From: Faeciplasma sp048393055
GTDB lineage: Bacteria; Bacillota; Clostridia; Oscillospirales; Ruminococcaceae
Assembly: GCA_048393055.1 (NCBI GenBank)
Contig: DBFJJS010000010.1
Span: forward strand, 186,001-250,000
DNA: 64,000 bases
Direction: 5' to 3'
The position numbers were made by a program, and so were the translations under genes. Positions within the stretch are counted from its first letter, which is position 1, and each line of letters opens with the position of its first letter. This document shows positions 26,771 through 35,957 of the stretch, one piece after another. The notes beneath the pieces are model-generated. The model had not been told where the DNA came from. It saw nothing but the letters and a program-made list of their open reading frames with translations, and made no database searches.

Positions 26771-27251
26771 GACCTTCCTTAATGGTCCGTGGGACATCAA
26801 TTATCCTCTGGTTTGTGCTTCCTCTGAAACGGCATTCGTAGCTTTTGAGGGATTGTACAAATCTTCCGTCAACAAGGTAATCAAGCGTTGATAAAAGCTC
26901 CATATAGCCGTTTTCGTCGTTTGCATCCCTCAAAAGTTCTTCTATAGTATACCCGCTGTACGACATGACACCCATGCCATGGGCTTTCAAACGCCTTCCA
27001 AGCAAAGCAAGGCTTTTAGATTGACAAAACGGTTCGCCGCCGCTGAACGTAACTCCGTCGATCAAAGGGTTACTGACTATCTTTTCAAAGATGTTATCCG
27101 TATCATCGTCATAACCCCCGTTAAAATCATGCGTCTGCGGGTTATGGCAGCCCTCGCAGCGGTGCGGGCAGCCCTGCACAAAAATCGTATACCTTATCCC
27201 CGGACCGTCGACTATCGACTCGCCCACTACTCCTGAAACCCTTATTTTCAA
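26748..27251 (-). CDS. nrdG: Anaerobic ribonucleotide reductase activating protein
   Basis: Radical-SAM enzyme that installs the glycyl radical on NrdD. The 167-aa protein has the 4Fe-4S motif CPHRCEGC (C28, C32, C35), the SAM-binding GVTFSGGEPF and the N-terminal SIVDGPGIRYTIFVQGC. It follows nrdD with a hairpin in the 74-nt gap. Confidence 0.96.
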   Translation of the reverse strand: MKIRVSGVVGESIVDGPGIRYTIFVQGCPHRCEGCHNPQTHDFNGGYDDDTDNIFEKIVSNPLIDGVTFSGGEPFCQSKSLALLGRRLKAHGMGVMSYSGYTIEELLRDANDENGYMELLSTLDYLVDGRFVQSLKSYECRFRGSTNQRIIDVPRTIKEGHVIVTEL

Positions 27252-27273
27252 ATTAATACGTCCTTTTCTATAG

Positions 27274-27301
27274 CGGAAAAGGCAGGGGTTTATTCCTGCC
27301 T
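27274..27301 (-). terminator. Hairpin between nrdD and nrdG
   Basis: On the minus strand AGGCAGG pairs with CCTGCCT around an 8-nt loop, followed by TTTTCC. It may partly end transcription after nrdD and lower nrdG expression relative to it. Confidence 0.6.
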
Positions 27302-27325
27302 GATCTATTTTATTTGCATCACTGC

Positions 27326-29650
27326 TTATTCGCGCTCTGCAAGACTGTGCTTTACTCTGTCCTCTACTTCCGCGCGCTTAGCGTTATTGAATCTTTCGAG
27401 AGTTCCTACAAGATATCCTGTTATTCTGCGGATTCTCTCAAATCCCATATCGCCCTCGTACTCTTTTCTGCCACACTTAGGACAGCTGTCGCCTATAATT
27501 CCGGTAAAACCGCAGCACGGGTCTCTGTCTACAGGGTGGTTAATAGAGCCGTAGCCTATCCCGGACTCTTTCATAAAGCGTATCAGCTTTTCAAACGCAG
27601 GCAGATTCTGAAGCGGATCTCCGTCAAGCTCTACATAGCTTATATGACCGGCGTTTGTAAGAGCGTGATACGGAGCCTCTATTCTTATCTTATCATATGC
27701 GCTGCAATTATAGTATACAGGCACATGGAAGGAATTTGTGTAATACTCCCTGTCGGTAACTCCGGCTATAACACCGTATTTTTTTCGGTCGATTCGCAAA
27801 AATCTTCCGGAAAGTCCCTCGGCAGGCGTAGCAAGGAGCGAGAAGTTGAGGTGCGTCTTTTCCATTTCCTCATCCATTCTCTTTCTCATCCTCGTTATTA
27901 TTTCAAGACCTAACTTGCGTGCCTCCTCGCTTTCGCCGTGATGCTTGCCGGTAATAGACTTAAGGCACTCGGCAAGACCTATAAATCCTACCGAAAGCGT
28001 TCCGTGCTTTAAGACCTCCCCTATGGTGTCCTCGTTTGAAAGCTTATCGGAATCTATCCAGACTCCCTGTCCCATCAGGAACGGAAAGTTCTTTACCTTT
28101 TTCTGAGCCTGAATACGGTATCTTGCCATCAGCTGGTCTATTACCAAATTCATCATGCTGTCAAGCTTCTCATAGAAAATATTCAGATTGCCCTTTGATT
28201 CTATTGCAAGCCTCGGAAGATTAATTGAGGTGAACGAAAGGTTTCCACGGCCTGTTACTATCTGCCTTGACGGATCGTATATATTTCCTATAACACGCGT
28301 GCGGCAGCCCATGTACGCAATTTCGGTATCGGGATCGCCCGGCTTGTAATACTGAAGGTTAAACGGCGCGTCAATAAAGGAGAAGTTTGGGAAAAGCCTC
28401 TTTGCGGATACACGGCACGCGAGCTTGAACAGGTCGTAGTTGGGATCCTCAGGATTGTAATTTACGCCTTCCTTAACCTTAAAGATATGTATTGGGAATA
28501 TTGGTGTTTCGCCGTTTCCGAGACCTGCGTCCTGAGCAAGGAGCACGTTCTTTATTACCATTCTGCCCTCAGTCGAGGTATCTGTTCCATAGTTAATCGA
28601 GCTGAACGGGGTCTGCGCGCCGGCCCTTGAGTTCATGGTATTGAGGTTATGTATCAAAGCCTCCATAGCCTGGTATGTGGCCTTATCGGTCTCCTTAACC
28701 GACGAATCGTAAGCAAACTTCTGTATACGCTTTATTTGCTCGTCATCGCAGTATTTCTTAAGATACCCGGCCTCGGCGTTTTTATATTCTTCGCTCATGT
28801 CGAGTCTGGGAACAAGCCCCTTCTTCTCAAGCTCGGACATATATTCTCTTACAAAGCCGTCCGCATCCTCAACGCCGTCGAGCAGGGCAAGAGAACGTGC
28901 GACATTGTCGCGATAGCGGTGCATGAAGGTCTTTTTAACGCCCTCAGCCATATCGTAATCAAACTTTGGCACAGACTGTCCGCCGTGCTGGTCGTTCTGG
29001 TTTGACTGTATCGCGATGCACGCCAAAGCAGCGTAGCTTGAAATATCGTTAGGAGTTCTCAAGTGACCGTGACCGGTGGAAAAGCCGTTCTTAAACAGCT
29101 TGGTAAGGTCTATCTGAGTGCATGTAGTAGTCAATGTGTAAAAGTCAAGGTCGTGTATATGTATATCTCCGTCGGCATGGGCCTTTGAAAACGCCGGATC
29201 AAGCACATACATCTGGTAAAATTCCTTTGCACCGCAGGAACCGTACTTAAGCATAGTGCCCATCGCGGTATCACCGTCGATGTTCGCGTTTTCACGCTTT
29301 ACGTCGCTGTCCTTGGCAGAGCTGAATGTGAGATCCTCGTATATTTTCATTATCTTTGTGTTCATCTCGCGGACTCTTGTCCTGTCCGAACGGTAAAGAA
29401 TATACGCCTTTGCGGTCGCAGCGTGACCCTCCTCGATGAGCAGCTTTTCAACCGCGTCCTGTATCTCCTCGACAGACGGCACCTTGCTGCCCTTTTCTTC
29501 TATATAGTCGCACACTCTCCCGGCAATCTCAAGCGCCTCGTCATAGTCAGAGCCGCCTATGGACTCCGCCGCCTTATATATGGCATTTGCTATCTTTTCA
29601 ATATTAAACGTAACTATTCTTCCGTCACGCTTTTGAATTCTTGTAATCAT
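27326..29650 (-). CDS. nrdD: Anaerobic (class III) ribonucleoside-triphosphate reductase
   Basis: Makes deoxynucleotides from ribonucleoside triphosphates without oxygen. An N-terminal ATP cone (about 3-95) is visible from IQKRDGRIVTFNIEKI. The C-terminal zinc site has DPCCGFTG and CPKCG pairs, and the glycyl-radical loop is RITGYLVG, with the radical at about G745. The 774-aa start at 29650 follows GGAGGGATCAATA; six extra codons upstream are not needed. Two NrdR boxes overlap its promoter. Confidence 0.97.
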   Translation of the reverse strand: MITRIQKRDGRIVTFNIEKIANAIYKAAESIGGSDYDEALEIAGRVCDYIEEKGSKVPSVEEIQDAVEKLLIEEGHAATAKAYILYRSDRTRVREMNTKIMKIYEDLTFSSAKDSDVKRENANIDGDTAMGTMLKYGSCGAKEFYQMYVLDPAFSKAHADGDIHIHDLDFYTLTTTCTQIDLTKLFKNGFSTGHGHLRTPNDISSYAALACIAIQSNQNDQHGGQSVPKFDYDMAEGVKKTFMHRYRDNVARSLALLDGVEDADGFVREYMSELEKKGLVPRLDMSEEYKNAEAGYLKKYCDDEQIKRIQKFAYDSSVKETDKATYQAMEALIHNLNTMNSRAGAQTPFSSINYGTDTSTEGRMVIKNVLLAQDAGLGNGETPIFPIHIFKVKEGVNYNPEDPNYDLFKLACRVSAKRLFPNFSFIDAPFNLQYYKPGDPDTEIAYMGCRTRVIGNIYDPSRQIVTGRGNLSFTSINLPRLAIESKGNLNIFYEKLDSMMNLVIDQLMARYRIQAQKKVKNFPFLMGQGVWIDSDKLSNEDTIGEVLKHGTLSVGFIGLAECLKSITGKHHGESEEARKLGLEIITRMRKRMDEEMEKTHLNFSLLATPAEGLSGRFLRIDRKKYGVIAGVTDREYYTNSFHVPVYYNCSAYDKIRIEAPYHALTNAGHISYVELDGDPLQNLPAFEKLIRFMKESGIGYGSINHPVDRDPCCGFTGIIGDSCPKCGRKEYEGDMGFERIRRITGYLVGTLERFNNAKRAEVEDRVKHSLAERE

Positions 29651-29678
29651 TATTGATCCCTCCAGCATAAATACATAG

Positions 29679-29742
29679 GCACAATATATTGTATCCGCGC
29701 AATCGCTATGCCAAGTATATGGTATTGAAGCAATAATGTCAA
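29679..29742 (-). promoter_or_regulatory. nrdD promoter with two NrdR boxes
   Basis: TTGACA (29742-29737) and TATACT (29719-29714) are 17 nt apart on the minus strand. One box, GCACAATATATTGTAT (29679-29694), is close to the NrdR consensus and lies just past the transcription start. A weaker one, GCCAAGTATATGGTAT (29710-29725), covers the -10 element. Their centres are 31 bp apart, three helical turns, as in known NrdR-controlled promoters. The nrd-deo run is therefore expected to be repressed by NrdR with dATP/ATP. Confidence 0.85.
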
Positions 29743-29873
29743 GAAAAAATTGTGTTAAATATATTCAACGGATTTATTCATAATGCACAACGCCGAAATA
29801 GGCTCAGGCGTAATGTTGTGCAGCTTGACATACCAATTTATTCGATATGTCCAGTCAAGGCACGCGGCTTTAG

Positions 29874-30368
29874 TTAGTCGTTAAATATAGCGTCTACGGC
29901 GTCCCTGGCGGCGTCAAAGTCCGAAATTATGACTAAAATATCATACATGCCGTAGCTTATAACAGTAGTCTGTTCTATCTTCTTGACCTCCTCGGGAGCA
30001 TATCCCCTGAAATCGCTTATGCGCTTGTCCAAAAATTCATCCAGCATATTCTGCGTAGCCTCTTTGACTTCGCTTCCGCTTGACTTAAATACCGCGATTA
30101 TATCCGCGTACCCGGAATCTGATGAGTACATTACTGCCATATCCTCATAGACGGAGGTATCGCATCCGAATATAACGGCTATTTCTTCGTCGGAAGCAGC
30201 TGTGAAGCCGTCCTCCCCGGACGGCTGCGAAGCCAAAACAGCGTCTGCAATCTCAGAAGCCTCCGGAGACGGCAGACTGCCGCAGGAGCACAAAAGCGCA
30301 GACGAAGCAAGCAGCACCGCAAGCAATACGCATTTAAAAGCTGATATACGCATTTTTAATTGAGTCAT
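29874..30368 (-). CDS. DUF4358-type lipoprotein
   Basis: A 164-aa secreted protein with a hydrophobic N-terminus (about 10-27) and the lipobox LLCSC. The rest matches the general look of DUF4358, a Clostridia family often beside MBOAT acyltransferase and SGNH hydrolase genes. Function is not established. The ATG follows GGAGGTATGGC. It lies 13 nt after the SGNH hydrolase gene and is co-transcribed with it. Confidence 0.75.
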   Translation of the reverse strand: MTQLKMRISAFKCVLLAVLLASSALLCSCGSLPSPEASEIADAVLASQPSGEDGFTAASDEEIAVIFGCDTSVYEDMAVMYSSDSGYADIIAVFKSSGSEVKEATQNMLDEFLDKRISDFRGYAPEEVKKIEQTTVISYGMYDILVIISDFDAARDAVDAIFND

Positions 30369-30381
30369 GCCATACCTCCTG

Positions 30382-31233
30382 TTATTTCACAGTATGCTTA
30401 AGAATATAGTCGATGAATTTTTCATAGGTCGAGTATTTGAAGTGAACGCCGTCGTTTTCCGCGTCAGAAGCTGCAAGAGCCCCTGTAGAATCCTTAAGAT
30501 ACGAATTCAGGTCGAGATAGTATATGTCGTTATTATTGGCGTACTCAAGAAGCCTTTCATTAAAGCTGTCGATATCGGCGTTCTTTATCGGGCTTTCCAC
30601 CGACTGCTCCTTTGCAGATGTTACCGGAGGAACTGATATAATATAAATGTTTGCGCCCGGACAGGTGGACTTAACCTTATTTGCAAACGAGGAAAAGCTG
30701 CTGTACATATCTGATACACTCATCCATGCCGCTCCCTTTGTACCGAGCATAATATAAATGTTTTCCGGCATACTTGTGCTAAGGGCGTCAAGTATTGTCA
30801 TTTCGCCGTACTGGGTCTGTATCGTCTGCGTCTCAGCCTTTGAAACATCCATAGACATGCTTGCATACACGTTTGAAGCCGGAACTATCCCGTAAGAGGA
30901 TAAACCGTACATAATCGAATCGCCTATAAATACGCATCTGTTAAGATATTCGCTGTTTACAGCCTCAGACTCCGCAACGGGATTGGTCACGTCTGCGGCA
31001 GTTTGCGAGCCGGCGTCGCTTTCCTGTGAATCCTCCCCTGCAGCTTCGGTACTGTCATTTCCTGAATTTGCAGGTACAACAATATCCTGAGTTTGGGACA
31101 GAACGTCCTCAAGAGTGGTGCTTTTCATGTATCGGTAAAACACCACGCCGAATATCACCACTGCGGCAAAAAATACTATGCTGAAGTGATACCTGACCTT
31201 TCTCGGTTTTTTCCCGCATATATAATCGCTCAT
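30382..31233 (-). CDS. Membrane-anchored SGNH/GDSL-like hydrolase
   Basis: A 283-aa protein with one N-terminal membrane segment (about 18-36), a low-complexity linker rich in Ser, Asp and Glu, then an SGNH hydrolase domain. Block I is VFIGDSIMYGLS with the nucleophilic serine; IMLGTKGAAWMS and NDGVHFKYSTYEKFIDYIL correspond to later blocks, the last holding the catalytic Asp and His. It probably deacetylates a wall or surface glycan. The ATG at 31233 follows AAGGAGCGTAAT; 39 further upstream codons lack support. Confidence 0.8.
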   Translation of the reverse strand: MSDYICGKKPRKVRYHFSIVFFAAVVIFGVVFYRYMKSTTLEDVLSQTQDIVVPANSGNDSTEAAGEDSQESDAGSQTAADVTNPVAESEAVNSEYLNRCVFIGDSIMYGLSSYGIVPASNVYASMSMDVSKAETQTIQTQYGEMTILDALSTSMPENIYIMLGTKGAAWMSVSDMYSSFSSFANKVKSTCPGANIYIISVPPVTSAKEQSVESPIKNADIDSFNERLLEYANNNDIYYLDLNSYLKDSTGALAASDAENDGVHFKYSTYEKFIDYILKHTVK

Positions 31234-31367
31234 ATTACGCTCCTTAATAACATCTTTATATTGCAGTGAATATATATAATTATATAAGATTACAATATGA
31301 GTTTCAAGAAATTTTGAAATTTTAATCATTTGTAACCCCGGTGTAACCAATATGAGTTCGGCGTCCC

Positions 31368-31396
31368 TTGAAAAAGCCCGTTCAATCGGCTATAAT
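31368..31396 (+). promoter_or_regulatory. Promoter of asnB
   Basis: TTGAAA (31368-31373), 17 nt, TATAAT (31391-31396). The short leader to the ATG at 31432 leaves no room for a T-box. Confidence 0.8.
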
Positions 31397-31431
31397 ATTA
31401 ACGTTATTACATATAAAGTGAGGTAGCATTT

Positions 31432-33258
31432 ATGTGCGGTTTTGTAGGATTTACAAATAACATTTCTGATGCATCCGCCGTATTAGGCATGATGATGGAC
31501 TCTATAAAACACCGCGGCCCTGATTCCGACGGAAAATATGTCGACAGGGACATAGCCATAGGCTTCAGAAGGCTGTCTATAATAGATATTTCAACGGGAA
31601 GCCAGCCGCTTTTTAACGAGGATTCGTCTCTTGTTTTAGTATTCAATGGAGAGATATATAATTACAGAGAGTTAAGAAAAAAGCTTATAGGATACGGTCA
31701 CAGCTTTTCGACCAACACAGACTCGGAGGTTCTGCTGCACGGATACGAGCAGTGGGGAAAAGACCTTTTAAATAAGCTTCGCGGCATGTTTGCGTTTATA
31801 ATATGGAATAAAAATACCAAGGAGCTTTTCGGTGCGAGGGATTTCTTCGGTATAAAGCCGCTGTACTATGCCGAAATGAACGGCACGTTTATGTTCGGGT
31901 CGGAAATCAAAAGCTTTTTATATCACCCTGCTTTTAAAAAGGCACTGAATACAGACGCTCTGGAAAACTACCTCACATTTCAATACTCACCATGCGCGGA
32001 AACGTTTTTCAAGGGAGCTTTCAAGCTCCCTCCGGCTCATTATTTCACATATAAAAACGGCAAAATGAAAACAGAGCGCTACTGGAGCGTAAACTTTGAC
32101 GCAGATGAAAAAACCACTCTAGACGAATGGGTAAACAAAATAAGCGACACATTTAAGGACTCTGTCCAAGCGCATAAAATAGCGGATGTAGAGGTCGGAA
32201 GCTTTTTGTCTAGCGGAGTGGATTCAAGCTATGTCGCGGCTGTAGCAAACGTCGATAAGACGTTTACCGTCGGCTTTGGAAGCGACGAACGTTACAACGA
32301 AATCGGCTACGCGAAAGAATTTTCAAAGTATATCGGCAAGGAAAACATATCAAAAGTCATCTCTGCCGATGAATACTGGGGCGAATTCCCGAAGATCCAA
32401 TACCATATGGATGAGCCTCTTGCAGACCCGGCCGCAGTCGCGCTTTACTTCGTATGCAAGCTTGCATCAGAGAGTGTGAAGGTTGTTTTGAGCGGAGAGG
32501 GAGCAGACGAACTGTTCGGAGGCTATAATATTTACAAAGAACCTGACGACATGGCTTTTTACAATGCTATACCCAAGCCGATACGACGGACAATAGGAAA
32601 GCTCTGCTCAAAGCTTCCTCACAAAAGGGGCGTTAATTTCCTGATAAGAAGGAGCAAAGATCTTGAAGAAAGATTTATAGGCAACGCATATATCTTTTCC
32701 GAGGAGGAAAGAAAAAATCTTCTCAGCATAACAACAAACGCTCCCGCCGCATCGGAAATAACAAAGCCGTTTTATGACAAAGTAAAAGACAAAGACAACG
32801 TAACCAAGATGCAATTCTTAGATATAAACCTCTGGATGACGGGCGACATACTTCTTAAGGCGGACAAAATGAGCATGGCAAATTCCCTTGAGCTAAGAGT
32901 TCCATTCCTTGATAAAAAAGTTATGGCGCTCGCGCAGAGAATACCCAAAAGATACCGCGTAACAAAGGATACGACAAAATATGCAATGCGTCTTGCCGCC
33001 CACAGGGCATGTCCTCCTCAAACGGCAGACAAAAAGAAGCTCGGCTTTCCTGTTCCAATTCGCGTATGGCTCAAGGAAGATAAGTATTTTGAAATCGTCA
33101 AAAAGGAATTTGAAAGCAGTAACGCAAAAAAATTCTTCCACACAGATAAGCTGCTTTCTCTGTTAAACGACCACCGCTCAGGAAAATATGATAACTCCAG
33201 AAAAATATGGACCGTATACACGTTCTTAGTATGGTATAAGGTATATTTTTCAGATTGA
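31432..33258 (+). CDS. asnB: Asparagine synthase (glutamine-hydrolysing)
   Basis: Makes asparagine from aspartate, ATP and glutamine. The 608-aa protein has the N-terminal amidotransferase with nucleophile C2 (MCGFVGF), then RGPDSDG and the NGEIYNYRELR region. In the C-terminal synthetase domain the pyrophosphate loop is FLSSGVDSSYVA, followed by SGEGADELFGGY. It has its own promoter and an extended hairpin downstream. Confidence 0.95.
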   Translation: MCGFVGFTNNISDASAVLGMMMDSIKHRGPDSDGKYVDRDIAIGFRRLSIIDISTGSQPLFNEDSSLVLVFNGEIYNYRELRKKLIGYGHSFSTNTDSEVLLHGYEQWGKDLLNKLRGMFAFIIWNKNTKELFGARDFFGIKPLYYAEMNGTFMFGSEIKSFLYHPAFKKALNTDALENYLTFQYSPCAETFFKGAFKLPPAHYFTYKNGKMKTERYWSVNFDADEKTTLDEWVNKISDTFKDSVQAHKIADVEVGSFLSSGVDSSYVAAVANVDKTFTVGFGSDERYNEIGYAKEFSKYIGKENISKVISADEYWGEFPKIQYHMDEPLADPAAVALYFVCKLASESVKVVLSGEGADELFGGYNIYKEPDDMAFYNAIPKPIRRTIGKLCSKLPHKRGVNFLIRRSKDLEERFIGNAYIFSEEERKNLLSITTNAPAASEITKPFYDKVKDKDNVTKMQFLDINLWMTGDILLKADKMSMANSLELRVPFLDKKVMALAQRIPKRYRVTKDTTKYAMRLAAHRACPPQTADKKKLGFPVPIRVWLKEDKYFEIVKKEFESSNAKKFFHTDKLLSLLNDHRSGKYDNSRKIWTVYTFLVWYKVYFSD

Positions 33259-33272
33259 ACATCAGCTATAAC

Positions 33273-33312
33273 ATACAACCCTGCGCATGAGCAGCCATGC
33301 GCAGGGTTGTAT
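33273..33312. terminator. Long hairpin between asnB and the convergent gene
   Basis: ATACAACCCTGCGCATG and CATGCGCAGGGTTGTAT form a perfect 17-bp stem around AGCAGC. It lies between two convergent genes and probably stops both; the T-runs after it are modest (GAGTTTTATATATTT on the plus strand). Confidence 0.8.
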
Positions 33313-33349
33313 GAGTTTTATATATTTATTATTATGTACATGTATACTT

Positions 33350-34042
33350 TTATGCCACTTTGTCCTCATCCATAATAAACGTCATATTAGAATATATGCT
33401 TTTCATGCGCTCATCATCGTAATATTTGTCAAGATGCTCAGCTACTATGTTATTCGCCTCAGTTCCAAGAAGACGCTGCCTCCAGCGAACTATGGCTGCA
33501 CAGCTTACCACAACGTTAACAGCCATAAATACCGCGCAAACCACCGTTGCAGCTTTTAAAATATTGGAAACGTTCTTTGAAAAAAGCTTCTTAAGCGGCG
33601 GATATAATAACTTAACAAATGCAATTCCTAAAACTCCCCATATAAACGTCATGAACAAACTTACCCTACCGTTAAGATTAAACTGGTGCTTGCTGTAGTC
33701 CCACGAAACCGAGCCAAAGCAAACCTCCTGAAACACACTCGCCAAATACTCCACAAGTGTTCCTGCTGCCATATAAATAAGCACTTGTATTATTATATTT
33801 TTTGAATGGAACATCTGCGCAAGCACATAAACAGCCACTGCTCCAAGACCATATACAATACAAAACGGTCCCCAAACCAGCGACGAATGGTTTCTCCAGT
33901 AGCCAAGCCGGAGTATGTCCCATATCCCCTCGCATACAAACCCAAGTGCGCTGCCAAACATAAACAGCCAAAATAACGACGTCAGATTCAATCTGCCGTT
34001 CGGATTTGACGCTTTTTGCTCAACATTGGTTTCTTCACTCAT
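33350..34042 (-). CDS. CmpB-like multi-pass membrane protein
   Basis: A 230-aa protein with about five membrane segments. It starts MSEETNVEQ, followed by SLFWLFMFGSALGFVCEG and WGPFCIVYGLGAVAVYVL, typical of the family labelled putative ABC transporter permease CmpB (PF06541) in Firmicutes. Real function is unknown. The ATG at 34042 follows AAAGGAGC. It is divergent from a TetR regulator, and the shared region holds a palindrome next to both promoters. Confidence 0.75.
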   Translation of the reverse strand: MSEETNVEQKASNPNGRLNLTSLFWLFMFGSALGFVCEGIWDILRLGYWRNHSSLVWGPFCIVYGLGAVAVYVLAQMFHSKNIIIQVLIYMAAGTLVEYLASVFQEVCFGSVSWDYSKHQFNLNGRVSLFMTFIWGVLGIAFVKLLYPPLKKLFSKNVSNILKAATVVCAVFMAVNVVVSCAAIVRWRQRLLGTEANNIVAEHLDKYYDDERMKSIYSNMTFIMDEDKVA

Positions 34043-34077
34043 GATACTGCTCCTTTTAAATACACAACGCCTCACAC

Positions 34078-34138
34078 TTGACGTAACAAATGTTACGGCG
34101 TATACTTGTATTATATACTTTAAAGTCACACAGGTAAA
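34078..34138. promoter_or_regulatory. Divergent promoters sharing a palindromic operator
   Basis: Plus strand: TTGACG (34078-34083), 17 nt, TATACT (34101-34106), for the TetR gene. Minus strand: TTTACC (34138-34133), 17 nt, TATAAT (34115-34110), for the CmpB-like gene. CGTAACA-AA-TGTTACG (34082-34097) lies between the plus -35 and -10 and just past the minus start. The TetR protein probably binds it and represses both. Confidence 0.75.
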
Positions 34139-34179
34139 GTTACAATATATCTTATTTTGTGACATCAGGAGAGACCAAA

Positions 34180-34719
34180 ATGAACAACTGCAGAAGCCGC
34201 GAAATAAATCAGCTCACCCGCCGCAGCATTGAGCAGGCGCTTTTTCAACTCATGAAAAAGGTCAGCTTTTCATCTATAACTGTAACTGAGCTTTGCAAAC
34301 GTGCCGGAGTTTCAAGAAACGCCTATTACCGCAATTTTATCGACATGAATCATGTGCTGAGCGAATATCTTTCAGAGCAATGGGATTCTTATTATGCAGC
34401 AAACTGCAAAAAATATGTCCTGCCTCATGAGCTTGGCGAAATGCTGTGCTCATATATATACAGCGAGCGGGAATTTATTACCCTGCTGTACAGAAACGAT
34501 CTCATGTATATACTCGAGGAGCAGCTTTATCAAAGCCTTGGACCCGACGATGGAGCCAAAACCTCCGAGCTCTATATTAAGAGCTGCATAGCATATACGG
34601 TATACGGCCTTGTAGTCGCAATGGTGCGCAGCGGATTCTCTCATACGCCGGCTGAGATATCAAAGCTGTTAAACCTGTCTGTTAATGATATATACTCAGG
34701 CAGGCTGGCAGAAATGTGA
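34180..34719 (+). CDS. TetR-family transcriptional regulator
   Basis: A 179-aa DNA-binding repressor. The N-terminal helix-turn-helix is ITVTELCKRAGVSRNAYYRNF (about 29-49). The all-helical ligand domain has the look of the TetR_C group found in Firmicutes. The ATG at 34180 follows AGGAGAGACC. Its operator is probably the palindrome within its own promoter. The ligand is unknown. Confidence 0.85.
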   Translation: MNNCRSREINQLTRRSIEQALFQLMKKVSFSSITVTELCKRAGVSRNAYYRNFIDMNHVLSEYLSEQWDSYYAANCKKYVLPHELGEMLCSYIYSEREFITLLYRNDLMYILEEQLYQSLGPDDGAKTSELYIKSCIAYTVYGLVVAMVRSGFSHTPAEISKLLNLSVNDIYSGRLAEM

Positions 34720-34815
34720 CTTATATTTTGAAAACTGCCTAACTCCACATATACAGACTGATAATGTTATGTTCATAAAAATTAACTTATGATATTAAAA
34801 TCACTTGTTAACCGT

Positions 34816-35157
34816 TTACTTCTTGGGTAGACGGTTTTTTTCGCCCCAGTCGCACATGGCGTCAAGTATTGGAATAAGCGACCGTCCCCTTTCTGTAAGA
34901 CTGTATTCGACTTTTGGAGGAATCTGAGGGTATTCCTCCCTATGTATAAGCCCGTCAGCCTCCAGCTCCTTTAGCGTTGAGCTCAGAGTCTTATAGGAAA
35001 TGGAATTTATGTACTTCTTAAGCTCATTGAACCGCACAACCTCAAACCCCATCAGGGCATAAAGGATGAACATTTTATACTTTCCCTGTATCAGCGACAT
35101 GGTATAGCTGAATCCTGTCTTTTCTAAATTGGCGTCCTTAATGCATTCTATGCTCAT
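34816..35157 (-). CDS. HxlR-family transcriptional regulator
   Basis: A 113-aa winged-helix protein: YTMSLIQGKYKMFILYAL (family normally GKW), RFNELKKYI, ISYKTLSSTLKELEADGLIHREEYPQIPPKVEYSLTERG and the ending ILDAMCDWGEKN. It lacks the usual N-terminal Cys of HypR-like redox sensors just before GK, though C6 is present. The ATG at 35157 follows GGGAGAG. It is divergent from a flavin reductase it may control. Confidence 0.9.
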   Translation of the reverse strand: MSIECIKDANLEKTGFSYTMSLIQGKYKMFILYALMGFEVVRFNELKKYINSISYKTLSSTLKELEADGLIHREEYPQIPPKVEYSLTERGRSLIPILDAMCDWGEKNRLPKK

Positions 35158-35174
35158 TTTAAACTCTCCCAAAG

Positions 35175-35256
35175 GTTAGTATCTAACTTTTATGTGCGTA
35201 CTTGCTTTTTTGTAATTTATGATTATCATTATATTGTAAAAATAACGCGGTGTCAA
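35175..35256 (-). promoter_or_regulatory. HxlR-gene promoter and inverted repeat
   Basis: TTGACA (35256-35251), 17 nt, TATAAT (35233-35228) on the minus strand, a consensus promoter. GTTAG-TAT-CTAAC (35175-35187) lies in the leader close to the Shine-Dalgarno site and is a candidate autoregulatory operator. No clear promoter for the flavin reductase was found in the same space. Confidence 0.65.
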
Positions 35257-35286
35257 TCTCGCGTATTATTGAAAGGAGCAACTGCA

Positions 35287-35859
35287 ATGACAAAGGACTT
35301 TGGCGTACAGCCTTATTTATTCCCTATGCCGACTTATATGATAGGCACATATAACGAGGACGATTCGGTAGACGTAATGATGATGGCGTGGGGCGGAATC
35401 TGCGCAGAGGACATGGTAGCGCTTAATCTTGAGGCAGCACACAAGACCGTGGCAAATCTCGAGTCCAGAAAAGCGTTTACGCTTGCAATACCCGGCGTAG
35501 ATACGATAAAGGAATCAGATTTTCTGGGCATAGCGTCTTCAAACAATATGAAGGATAAATTCGAGCGCAGCGGTCTTCACTCGCACAAGAGCTCAAGAGT
35601 GGACGCGCCAATCATAGATGAGTATCCGGTTACCCTGGAATGCGAGATCGTTGAAATGCAAAACCAGCCGTACGGTCTGCGCATACTCGGCAAAATCATA
35701 AATGTAATTGCGGACGATAAGGTTTTGGACGACAAGGGCAAAATCGATGCTTCAAAGATAAACGCGTTCGCGTTTGACCAGATGAGAAACGGATACTATG
35801 CTATCGGTGAAAAGGTTGGTCAGGCATGGCAGAGCGGCGCGGAGTATATGAAAAAGTAA
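35287..35859 (+). CDS. FMN-binding flavin reductase-like protein
   Basis: A 190-aa split-barrel protein of the flavin reductase group that binds FMN. MPTYMIGTYNEDDSVDVMMMAWGGICAEDMV is the usual N-terminal strand pair, followed by NLEAAHKTVANL and VTLECEIVEM. The ATG at 35287 follows AAAGGAGC. The HxlR neighbour suggests induction by an electrophile or oxidant; this is inference from such pairs elsewhere. Confidence 0.85.
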   Translation: MTKDFGVQPYLFPMPTYMIGTYNEDDSVDVMMMAWGGICAEDMVALNLEAAHKTVANLESRKAFTLAIPGVDTIKESDFLGIASSNNMKDKFERSGLHSHKSSRVDAPIIDEYPVTLECEIVEMQNQPYGLRILGKIINVIADDKVLDDKGKIDASKINAFAFDQMRNGYYAIGEKVGQAWQSGAEYMKK

Positions 35860-35913
35860 CATTTTACGATTGATTTCTTTCGCTTAACGCCAAGCGCAAA
35901 GCATCACAGCGAA

Positions 35914-35946
35914 AAAACGCCTTCCCACGGCTTTGGAAGGCGTTTT
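35914..35946. terminator. Bidirectional terminator
   Basis: AAAACGCCTTCC pairs with GGAAGGCGTTTT around a 9-nt loop, with T-runs on both strands. It separates the flavin reductase from the convergent acetyltransferase gene. Confidence 0.9.
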
Positions 35947-35957
35947 TATTATATCCG

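Noticed and set aside
31397..31431. T-box or other riboswitch before asnB
   Set aside because: The leader from the predicted start of transcription is only about 30 nt, too short for one.
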